NCBI GenBank assembly: GCA_013154205.1 | Contig: JAADCY010000121.1 | Coordinates: 1-5,215 of the forward strand | Direction: 5' to 3' | DNA: 5,215 nt | DNA from: Thermoproteota archaeon | GTDB lineage: Archaea; Thermoproteota; Thermoprotei_A; Sulfolobales; Desulfurococcaceae | In this document: piece by piece, positions 1 through 5,215 of the stretch | How the letters are laid out: each line of letters starts with the position of its first letter | Numbering within the stretch: position 1 is the stretch's first letter | Made by a program: the position numbers and the translations under genes | Notes under the pieces: generated by a model | Database searches by the model: none | The model's input: only the letters and a program-made list of their open reading frames with translations | What the model was told of the DNA's origin: nothing

Positions 1-15
1 CTAGTCTCTGCTTAG

Positions 16-23
16 ATATAAAT
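16..23. promoter_or_regulatory. TATA-like element, direction unclear
   Basis: ATATAAAT on the + strand, ATTTATAT on the - strand. On the + strand it would place a transcript start near 45-50 and leave a leader of roughly 70 bases before the coiled-coil gene. On the - strand it would drive a gene outside the window to the left. AT-rich DNA produces such matches easily, so support is weak. Confidence 0.25.
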
Positions 24-70
24 TGTATTTCTCTCCGTACTAGTTTTTGATAATAAGTGTTATTGAAGAA

Positions 71-87
71 TCTATATAGTATATAGA
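71..87 (+). promoter_or_regulatory. Palindromic TATA-box candidate
   Basis: The bases TCTATATA-G-TATATAGA form a perfect inverted repeat of 8 + 1 + 8. Archaeal TATA boxes normally lie about 25 bases before the transcript start. A box here would put that start near 100-110, just before the ATG codons at 117 and 123, giving a short-leader or leaderless message. It would also exclude the GTG at 90 as start codon. The symmetry means the element could also fire leftward or be bound by a dimeric regulator. This is inference from sequence only. Confidence 0.45.
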
Positions 88-116
88 GTGTGCATACTGA
101 GATAAGGATACCAGTG

Positions 117-1613
117 ATGTACATGAGGATCTCTAGGCCGCCTAGAAGCGTAACAGGCTTATGTATACATAGACCTGGCACTCCATGCGAAAACCTGCAT
201 TTCCCAGACTACTTGGTCATACATATGTTCATAGATTATTTAAAGAGGGGAAAGATACCCGAGAAGATAATGCTGGCCTACTACCCTGTAGCTTTTCTCG
301 AAATATTCGATGAAAAAGGAATTGTTGTGGACGCCTACATGCTTAGAAAGGTTAAGATGCCGCTATGGTCTCCACCAATATCTCTCCTACTTAAATCCGT
401 AGAGGAAATAGACACTTCTTCGACACAGGATTTCATGAGGGGCTTAAAGATAGTAAAGCGACTTGCAACAGAGATCTATGCGGGTAAGTACAGCGATATA
501 GAATACCAGGAGATCCCAGGTCTGATAACAGGTGGGCTCAGAGAAATCATTGAAAAACTATTATCAAATGCAACAATATCCGGGTTAACGGGCTTAATAC
601 TCGAGCATGACGAGGGCTATCGTAGCACCAAGTATATTTTTATGAGGAGCATAACGGGATACGAGAACTTATTGTCTCTGACCCAGCAAGCCCATCTACT
701 ACTTTTCAGGAAATACAAGGAGTGGATCACAAGTATTGTAAAGTACTATGATCAGAGATTCGGTGAACTAGAGCTAAGTCTCGAAGAGACACGCAAAATA
801 GTTGATTCGAACATACAGAGCTTCAGTATGAAGATGAATAATGAGATGAAACACATAGAGGAAAACTATCACTATAGGATCGAGAAGCTCTTGTTTAGGA
901 GCACCCAGATCCAGCGCGAACTAACCGAGATAAAGAAGAGGATCTTAGATCCGACATATGCCGATAAAGAAGAATTGCTGAGGGAAGAGCTTAGGAGATT
1001 GGAGAAGGAGAGAAAACTCATTCTGAGGGAAATAGAGGATCTTAGGAGGGAGGCTGAGACAGAAATTGATCTTGTTAAAAAGAAGTACTATAGCCTTATA
1101 AATAAGGAGCGAAACAAGCTGCAGGTTCTGGTTAAGGAGAAGAGGAACATAGAGCGTGAAATGCGGGGGAAGGTAAACAGGGTATATACAATGTTTAAGG
1201 ATGTCGAGAAACGTATTGATTACATATCCTCTAAGCTCGCGGTTTTCCGTAAATTATATGAAGATGAAATGATCCATAGTCCCGCCCTAGGTGAGTCACT
1301 CTATTACTTCGTATTCATTGTTGCTTCAAACAGCAAAGATGTATGGCTTACCCCATACTATGATGTTGTAGTAACGGATAGAGGCCTCAACATATACGAG
1401 ATCAAGACGATCAAGAAAATTATGGGCGGGATCAAGAAGAACCTAGTTAGAACAATGAATAGCGATGAAGAACGCCCGGTCTACAATCTAGAGGATATTC
1501 TCGATAAAGAAAAGGCGAAACAGATTATCGAGGCGTTTCTCGAAAGGCTTGGACTAAACAAGCGTTATGAGGATAAAATAGATGGGTTTGTAGGGAAGTT
1601 TCATGGAGGATAA
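117..1613 (+). CDS. Long coiled-coil protein of unknown function
   Basis: I do not recognise this family. The product is 498 residues from the ATG at 117, soluble, with no signal peptide or membrane helix. Residues 1-200 look globular and hold a Cys/His group (C16, H18, C24, H28) that could bind metal. Residues about 202-277 and 284-370 are very rich in Glu, Lys, Arg and Leu and read as coiled coil, separated by a short break, D278-P-T-Y-A-D283. Residues about 385-498 are a mixed, probably alpha/beta, tail. No Walker A or B or ABC signature is visible, so it is not an SMC/Rad50 ATPase despite the similar look. Start choice is open: GTG at 90 adds nine residues but sits too close to the TATA palindrome; ATG at 117 has weak AAGG at 104-107; ATG at 123 has GTGAT at 114-118. 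The 3' end overlaps the transporter gene by 11 bases, suggesting coupled translation. Being a real gene is well supported; its role is unknown. Confidence 0.85.
   Translation: MYMRISRPPRSVTGLCIHRPGTPCENLHFPDYLVIHMFIDYLKRGKIPEKIMLAYYPVAFLEIFDEKGIVVDAYMLRKVKMPLWSPPISLLLKSVEEIDTSSTQDFMRGLKIVKRLATEIYAGKYSDIEYQEIPGLITGGLREIIEKLLSNATISGLTGLILEHDEGYRSTKYIFMRSITGYENLLSLTQQAHLLLFRKYKEWITSIVKYYDQRFGELELSLEETRKIVDSNIQSFSMKMNNEMKHIEENYHYRIEKLLFRSTQIQRELTEIKKRILDPTYADKEELLREELRRLEKERKLILREIEDLRREAETEIDLVKKKYYSLINKERNKLQVLVKEKRNIEREMRGKVNRVYTMFKDVEKRIDYISSKLAVFRKLYEDEMIHSPALGESLYYFVFIVASNSKDVWLTPYYDVVVTDRGLNIYEIKTIKKIMGGIKKNLVRTMNSDEERPVYNLEDILDKEKAKQIIEAFLERLGLNKRYEDKIDGFVGKFHGG
1603..1613 (+). other. Overlap of coiled-coil gene end and transporter start
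   Basis: The transporter ATG (1603-1605) precedes the TAA of the coiled-coil gene (1611-1613) in a different frame, so 11 bases are read in both. No other Met or GTG start is present before the conserved RNVYAL segment of the transporter, which makes the overlap the only sensible start. This arrangement normally means one message and coupled translation. Confidence 0.8.
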
Positions 1614-2817
1614 AGCTGGAAATAATGAAAAAACATGTTTTAATAGGAGAAACGTATACGCGCTTAGCCTTACAAGTCTATTAACAGATATTAGTAGTGA
1701 ATCCGTATACGCCGTACTACCATTCTACATCTTATCCTTGGGATATGGCCGAGACATCGTGGGATTTGTCGAGGGACTCGGCGGTTTTCTCGATAGCTTG
1801 ATGAGGCTTGCCAGCGGTCATTTATCGGATCGTATTAGGAGGTACAAATTACTCGCATCAATAGGATATTTCATATCATCTATATCCAAGCCATTCTTCG
1901 CCCTAGCACGTTCCTGGCCTTTAATAGCATTGATCCGCGTCTTGGACCGGGTGGGGAAAGGAATTAGAACATCGCCACGTGACGCACTATTATCGTTTAG
2001 TACTTCACCTGATTATAGGGGGAAGGCTTTCGGCCTTCATCGTAGTCTTGACACCATGGGAGCCATAATAGGACCGCTACTAGCTTTTCTCATCCTACCC
2101 GTGCTCGGATATAGCGGCGTCTTCATTTTCAGCATAGTTCCAGGACTACTAGCTGTACTTACAATTGCTGTTGTTGTCTCTGAAAAGAAGCTATGTGTTA
2201 AGATAACTAGCTATAAAGAAAAGAAAATGACGAGGAGCATCCCATTATCTAAGATGTACTGGTTATTCCTCCTATCGGTAGGAATGTCTGGATTAACAGG
2301 GTTTGGTCAGGCATTCCTACTTGTTAGATCCGTAGAGCTAGGATGGTCTAAAGAGTATAGTCTGGTCTTCCTCATGATATCAAACATAGTTTATGCCTCG
2401 ATAGCGTACCCGGTAGGTATTATAAGTGATAGAATGGGTGATAAGAGGCATTACCTATATCCAGTTGTCTTCATAATAACATTCATTACCGGCGTAGTGC
2501 TCACTGTGTCGTCATCCCCTGTTGCAGCGATTGTATCATTCGTTCTCCTCGGAGTCTATATGGCTTTCAACGATACATTAAGAAGAATTATTACTGGCCT
2601 ACTCCTACCAGTAGAATCACGTGGTGCCGGATACGGATATATGCATGGAGTATATGGTTTCGCCTACCTTACCGGAAACATTGTCCTAGGCAGACTCTAC
2701 CAGTTATACGGTGCAGGGATTGGTTTCACCTACATGTCGTTTATGGCGCTGATAGGTTTTATGGCGGCGTTATTGTTCACGGCATCATATAAGCGCTCAA
2801 TTCTTAACCGTATATAG
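1603..2817 (+). CDS. Major facilitator superfamily transporter, 12 TM
   Basis: The 404-residue product is a secondary transporter of the cytoplasmic membrane, with two six-helix halves joined by a basic cytoplasmic loop near residues 193-216. After a short polar N terminus, RNVYALSLTSLLTDISSE (16-33) is typical of a prokaryotic MFS subgroup. MFS motif A is visible in both halves: G72-x-L-S-D76-R77 up to K82, with Arg79 where Gly is usual, and G272-x-x-x-D276-R-M-G279 up to R282. DRVGKGIRTSPRDALL (115-130) is a subgroup signature, and the glycine-rich segment 153-159 ending in GP resembles the motif C of helix 5. Length fits the family. The substrate cannot be told; drug or metabolite efflux is the usual guess for relatives, not shown here. 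The ATG lies within the last codons of the upstream gene with only a weak GGGA before it, so it is probably expressed by translational coupling. Family assignment is firm, function is not. Confidence 0.92.
   Translation: MEDKAGNNEKTCFNRRNVYALSLTSLLTDISSESVYAVLPFYILSLGYGRDIVGFVEGLGGFLDSLMRLASGHLSDRIRRYKLLASIGYFISSISKPFFALARSWPLIALIRVLDRVGKGIRTSPRDALLSFSTSPDYRGKAFGLHRSLDTMGAIIGPLLAFLILPVLGYSGVFIFSIVPGLLAVLTIAVVVSEKKLCVKITSYKEKKMTRSIPLSKMYWLFLLSVGMSGLTGFGQAFLLVRSVELGWSKEYSLVFLMISNIVYASIAYPVGIISDRMGDKRHYLYPVVFIITFITGVVLTVSSSPVAAIVSFVLLGVYMAFNDTLRRIITGLLLPVESRGAGYGYMHGVYGFAYLTGNIVLGRLYQLYGAGIGFTYMSFMALIGFMAALLFTASYKRSILNRI
2811..2816 (+). promoter_or_regulatory. Possible TATA box of the OTC gene
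   Basis: TATATA sits across the last codon and stop of the transporter gene. A transcript starting about 25 bases on would begin near 2836-2840, only a few bases before the ATG at 2847, and would lose most of the ribosome site. That conflict and the short 29-base gap make read-through from the transporter gene about as likely. Weak candidate. Confidence 0.25.
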
Positions 2818-2834
2818 CGGATTAATAATTGAAT

Positions 2835-2840
2835 AGGTGA
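2835..2840 (+). promoter_or_regulatory. Ribosome binding site of the OTC gene
   Basis: AGGTGA matches the complement of the crenarchaeal 16S rRNA 3' end (GAGGTGATC) and is six bases from the ATG at 2847. It is the strongest ribosome site in the window. It fixes the start of the ornithine carbamoyltransferase and implies that the gene is translated from a leadered message, in keeping with an internal operon position. Confidence 0.75.
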
Positions 2841-2846
2841 CTAGCT

Positions 2847-3791
2847 ATGGTCACAAGCCTAAAGGGAAGACACTTCCTAACACTAGCTGATTTTACGAAG
2901 GAAGAACTAGAATTCATGCTTGACACTGCGAGAATGCTTAAGGAACGATATCTCGCCGGGGAGAGGATAATCCCTGTTCTGCGTGGAAGACACTTGGCGC
3001 TTCTCTTCGAGAAGCCGAGTACACGCACGAGGATAAGCTTCGAAACAGCAATGCTGGAGCTCGGCGGCGACGCCCTATACCTCAACTGGAGAGACCTACA
3101 GCTAGGCAGAGGTGAGACCATAGAGGACACGGCTAGAGTACTGTCTCGATACGTCGACGGCATAATGGCGCGGGTCTACGAGCACGAGAAACTGGTAAAA
3201 CTAGCCCAGTACAGCCGTGTACCAGTAATTAACGGGCTCAGCGACCTCCTCCACCCGGCTCAAGCATTAACCGATATCTATACCATAATGGAGAAGAAAG
3301 GCAGGGATCTAAGGAAATTAAAGATAGTGTTTGTAGGTGATGGTAGAGATAATGTTCTCCACAGCCTCATGCTGGGTATAGGGATTCTGGGAGGCAAAAT
3401 AGTGATCGCTAGCCCGGAGGGGTACGATCCAGATCCGAGTGTCGTAAAACTATTCGAGGAAAAAGCCGTTCCTAACGGTGGCGAATATGAGATCATAAGA
3501 GACCCTGTAGAAGCTGTGAAAGGAGCAGATGTAGTATATACAGATGTATGGGTTAGTATGGGTCAGGAATCCATGAAGGAGAAGAAAATACGTGATCTAA
3601 GCCCATACCAAGTCAACAGGGAACTCATGAGCTATGCGAAGCCAGACGCTATATTCATGCATTGCCTCCCAGCTCATAGAGGGCAAGAAGTCACTGACGA
3701 TGTTATAGATGGTAAATGGAGTGTCGTATGGGATCAGGCTGAGAATAGGAAACATGTACAGAAAGCCATACTCGCGCTTCTAATACCTTAA
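2847..3791 (+). CDS. argF: Ornithine carbamoyltransferase
   Basis: This cytoplasmic enzyme transfers the carbamoyl group of carbamoyl phosphate to ornithine, giving citrulline for arginine synthesis; in some archaea it may also run in the catabolic direction. The 314-residue product has family-typical length. The carbamoyl-phosphate loop is F54-E-K-P-S-T-R-T-R62, followed by R109 and H136-P-A-Q139. The ornithine half shows GDGRDNV (164-170), the DVWVSMGQE signature (233-241), H272-C-L-P275 with the catalytic-type Cys273, and AENR (298-301). The SMG signature separates it from aspartate carbamoyltransferase, which lacks it and carries different residues there. Small variations are HPAQ where many relatives have HPCQ, and DQAENR where DEAENR is common; both look harmless. 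No other arginine gene is nearby. It starts 29 bases after the transporter, so it is likely the last gene of that unit. Symbol argF is used in the generic sense; anabolic versus catabolic use cannot be decided. Confidence 0.97.
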   Translation: MVTSLKGRHFLTLADFTKEELEFMLDTARMLKERYLAGERIIPVLRGRHLALLFEKPSTRTRISFETAMLELGGDALYLNWRDLQLGRGETIEDTARVLSRYVDGIMARVYEHEKLVKLAQYSRVPVINGLSDLLHPAQALTDIYTIMEKKGRDLRKLKIVFVGDGRDNVLHSLMLGIGILGGKIVIASPEGYDPDPSVVKLFEEKAVPNGGEYEIIRDPVEAVKGADVVYTDVWVSMGQESMKEKKIRDLSPYQVNRELMSYAKPDAIFMHCLPAHRGQEVTDDVIDGKWSVVWDQAENRKHVQKAILALLIP

Positions 3792-3795
3792 CAAT

Positions 3796-3819
3796 GATTG
3801 TCAATCCCGTTGAACAATC
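3796..3819 (+). terminator. Hairpin just after the OTC stop
   Basis: GATTGTCAA (3796-3804) pairs with TTG-A-ACAATC (3810-3819) as nine base pairs with one bulged A and a five-base loop (TCCCG). It lies five bases after the stop codon. No T-run follows directly; the nearest, T5, is at 3844-3848. Archaeal termination generally relies on T-runs rather than hairpins, so this may instead protect the message 3' end or be an operator. It is A/T-rich and would be weak at high temperature. Confidence 0.35.
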
Positions 3820-3843
3820 TATGCAAGGTACTGTCGTACAATA

Positions 3844-3853
3844 TTTTTATATT
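3844..3853 (+). promoter_or_regulatory. T-run / TATA-like element before aglB
   Basis: TTTTTATATT can be read two ways: as the T-rich terminator of the ornithine carbamoyltransferase transcript, or as the TATA box of the oligosaccharyltransferase gene. As a TATA box it would put the transcript start near 3872-3878 and give a leader of about 65 bases. A second AT-rich stretch, ATTAAATTAATG (3894-3905), would give a shorter leader. Sequence alone does not choose between them. Confidence 0.4.
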
Positions 3854-3939
3854 CTATCTGACATACCCTTGAAATCCAGAGATAAACTATTGCATTAAAT
3901 TAATGGTTTGCCTACTACTTCGGCTTATGGGGGAAAAGA

Positions 3940-5215
3940 ATGTCCCAAGAATTCGAGAAGCTTATCACAAAGATCTATGAGGCCCTTGATAAGAGGCCCG
4001 GATTATCAAAAATCCTTACAGCAGTCTTCTTAGCAGTCTTCGCCGGAATAGGAATATATCTGCGTGCCCTTCCCGCTATAAGATGGGGTCTAGAACTACA
4101 TGCTAATGACCCATGGATCGAGTACTGGCAAGCAAACTATACATACTACCATGGACCCCTGAGCTGGTATACACTGACCCGCGCCAATCCAGCCACGCAT
4201 CTCTTCTGGTATCCGTGGGGAAGAAACTTCGTATTATCAGCTTATCCCGGCCTACCAATATGGACCGCCCTAACATACTATATAGCTGGTGCTTTCGGCC
4301 TAACTGTTAAGGCATGGGTAGCTCTACAACCACTCGTATTTGCCGGTATAACGTTCATAACGTTGTTCTTCGCTGTGAGGGAGATAATGGATGGAAGCAA
4401 TATAGCGGGATTAATGGCTGCACTGCTCTACGCCGTAGTGCCGGCCGCTAGTGATAGAACTATAGTGGGTTTTGTCGAGAAAGAAGGTGTTGCAATGGCT
4501 ATGGTATTTCTATTCCTATTCTTCTACTCAAAGCTTATGAAGACCTATAAGCGTAGAGACGTTGATACCAAGAAAAAGATATTGTATCTGGTACTAGCTG
4601 CTCTAAGCATGGCATCGGTAGGATGGTTCTGGGGAGGATTCCTCTACGTATGGGCAGGCCTGATAGTCTTCATGATACTATACCCGTTATTCGCATCCAA
4701 GGAGATAACAGCTGATTTCCTAAAATACAATATTGCACTAGTACTATTATCGCTGTTCTTCGTATTAGCCGCTCCCTCAATACCGGAAGCTCTAGACATG
4801 TATCCGAGATTCAGTGTTAAGAGCCTCGGCGTCTTGCTTCTCGCATCACTGATTTTACCCATAATGTATTATCTACTGGCCAACTCCAAGTATGTTAAGA
4901 AGAGAATACTTACGCCTGGCCGCTACTTCCTAATACTATTGTTTGGCGTTATAACCGGCATAGTATTGGCTGCTAAGGGTATATTGCCGATAGGCGGTAG
5001 AATTGCATGGGCTCTGGGTCTGAGATTCTTCGGTGCATCACCGCTGACCCAGAGCATTGCGGAGCAACAACCTGCCCTCGTGGCCAAGGGCCTACTAGGA
5101 GTACTTACAGCGTGGGGTACGGGTACCTATGCATTGTTCTTCGTGTCACCACTAATACTTGCTATTGTGGGAGCATTCTATCTACTCTATAAGGGGCGTG
5201 CCGACAGAGTTTATC
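3940..5215 (+). CDS. aglB: Oligosaccharyltransferase Stt3/AglB, N-terminal part
   Basis: The frame is open to the right edge, so 425 codons of a protein usually well over 600 residues are present; the WWDYG motif and the extracellular C-terminal domain lie outside. The enzyme moves a lipid-linked glycan onto Asn of N-x-S/T sites on the outer face of the membrane. After a cytoplasmic N terminus, helices are visible near 24-44, 126-146, 154-171, 186-200, 214-251 (probably two), 263-281, 294-314, 329-348 and 399-417. The first outer loop carries N56-D57-P-W, the metal/catalytic Asp of motif 1. GFVEKEG (178-183) is in the place of motif 2 (DxD/DxE, DNEG in eukaryotes), here E180-K-E182. GWFWGG is the family's conserved Trp/Gly segment. 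S372-I-A-E375 is the TIxE/SVxE-type motif in the flexible outer loop. The ATG at 3940 is the only ATG after an in-frame TAA at 3901 and follows a G5 stretch at 3929-3933. The family call is firm. Confidence 0.93.
   Translation, partial: MSQEFEKLITKIYEALDKRPGLSKILTAVFLAVFAGIGIYLRALPAIRWGLELHANDPWIEYWQANYTYYHGPLSWYTLTRANPATHLFWYPWGRNFVLSAYPGLPIWTALTYYIAGAFGLTVKAWVALQPLVFAGITFITLFFAVREIMDGSNIAGLMAALLYAVVPAASDRTIVGFVEKEGVAMAMVFLFLFFYSKLMKTYKRRDVDTKKKILYLVLAALSMASVGWFWGGFLYVWAGLIVFMILYPLFASKEITADFLKYNIALVLLSLFFVLAAPSIPEALDMYPRFSVKSLGVLLLASLILPIMYYLLANSKYVKKRILTPGRYFLILLFGVITGIVLAAKGILPIGGRIAWALGLRFFGASPLTQSIAEQQPALVAKGLLGVLTAWGTGTYALFFVSPLILAIVGAFYLLYKGRADRVY

Larger units (their letters stand above)
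1..116. other. AT-rich intergenic leader, no gene seen
   Basis: No convincing reading frame is seen on either strand here. On the + strand all three frames meet stops early (for example TGA at 48-50). On the - strand an ATG read from position 95 leftward meets a stop after a few codons. The stretch holds two TATA-like elements (16-23 and 71-87) and so is read as a promoter region for the coiled-coil gene to its right. The first element reads as ATTTATAT on the - strand, so it could instead serve a divergent gene beyond the left edge. Confidence 0.6.
3792..3939. other. Intergenic region between OTC and oligosaccharyltransferase
   Basis: This 148-base gap has no coding potential that I can support. 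It starts with a hairpin (3796-3819), then a short GTAC repeat (GTAC-TGTC-GTAC, 3829-3840), a T-run merging into a TATA-like element (3844-3853) and a further AT-rich stretch around 3893-3904. The pentamer ACAAT occurs three times (3791, 3814, 3838) at 23-24 base spacing. It probably holds the 3' end of the preceding transcript and the promoter of the following gene. Confidence 0.55.

Noticed and set aside
1..50. C-terminal tail of a gene entering from the left, ending with TGA at 48-50
   Set aside because: Only 15 codons are present with no recognisable sequence, and the stretch is as AT-rich as a promoter region; cannot be supported.
117..1613. SMC, Rad50 or MukB-like ATPase
   Set aside because: The coiled coil suggests it, but there is no P-loop, no Walker B and no ABC signature, and the ends are unlike those families.
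2822..3163. 113-codon open frame on the - strand
   Set aside because: It is wholly antisense to the well-supported ornithine carbamoyltransferase, is rich in Ser/Arg/Leu as shadow frames often are, and shows no family motif.
3278..3496. 72-codon open frame on the - strand
   Set aside because: It lies inside the ornithine carbamoyltransferase gene, opposite its conserved GDGRDNV region; composition is that of a shadow.
2847..3791. Aspartate carbamoyltransferase catalytic chain
   Set aside because: The DVWVSMGQE and HCLPAHRG segments are those of ornithine carbamoyltransferase; the aspartate enzyme lacks the SMG signature.
3792..3939. tRNA or other small RNA gene in the gap
   Set aside because: No cloverleaf, no GTTCRA-type box and no G/C-rich fold expected of a stable RNA in a hyperthermophile; the only hairpin is A/T-rich.
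4113..4310. 65-codon open frame on the + strand
   Set aside because: It is an alternative frame inside the oligosaccharyltransferase, whose own frame shows clear family motifs over the same bases.
4644..4862. 72-codon open frame on the - strand
   Set aside because: Antisense to membrane helices of the oligosaccharyltransferase, with no ribosome site or motif that I can see.
5007..5192. 61-codon open frame on the + strand
   Set aside because: An out-of-frame reading across the SIAE motif region of the oligosaccharyltransferase; Cys/Thr-rich composition is unlike the real genes here.

Overview
This window looks like a piece of chromosome from a hyperthermophilic crenarchaeon, probably of the Desulfurococcales type. 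The evidence is AGG/AGA and ATA codon use, GGTGA-type ribosome sites, TATA-rich intergenic stretches, and a Stt3/AglB-type oligosaccharyltransferase with archaeal spacing of its motifs. The genus cannot be told from the sequence.

Layout, left to right, all genes on the + strand: (1) an AT-rich leader of about 116 bases with two TATA-like elements, one of them a 17-base perfect palindrome; (2) a soluble protein of about 498 residues with a long charged coiled coil, which I cannot assign to a family; (3) a 12-helix major facilitator transporter whose start codon lies inside the end of the previous gene (11-base overlap); (4) ornithine carbamoyltransferase, 29 bases further on and with a clear ribosome site; (5) a 148-base intergenic region holding a hairpin just after the ornithine carbamoyltransferase stop and a T-rich/TATA-like element; (6) the N-terminal part (425 codons) of a membrane oligosaccharyltransferase, open to the right edge.

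The first three genes are spaced like one transcription unit, although the ornithine carbamoyltransferase may also have its own promoter. Their products share no obvious pathway: arginine synthesis (or carbamoyl-phosphate metabolism) for the third, transport of an unknown solute for the second, and an unknown role for the first. The oligosaccharyltransferase serves N-glycosylation of surface proteins and probably has a separate promoter. I see no mobile element, CRISPR array, RNA gene or defence module. The most unusual item is the coiled-coil protein, whose layout suggests an antiparallel hairpin with a globular region at each end but no visible ATPase motif.
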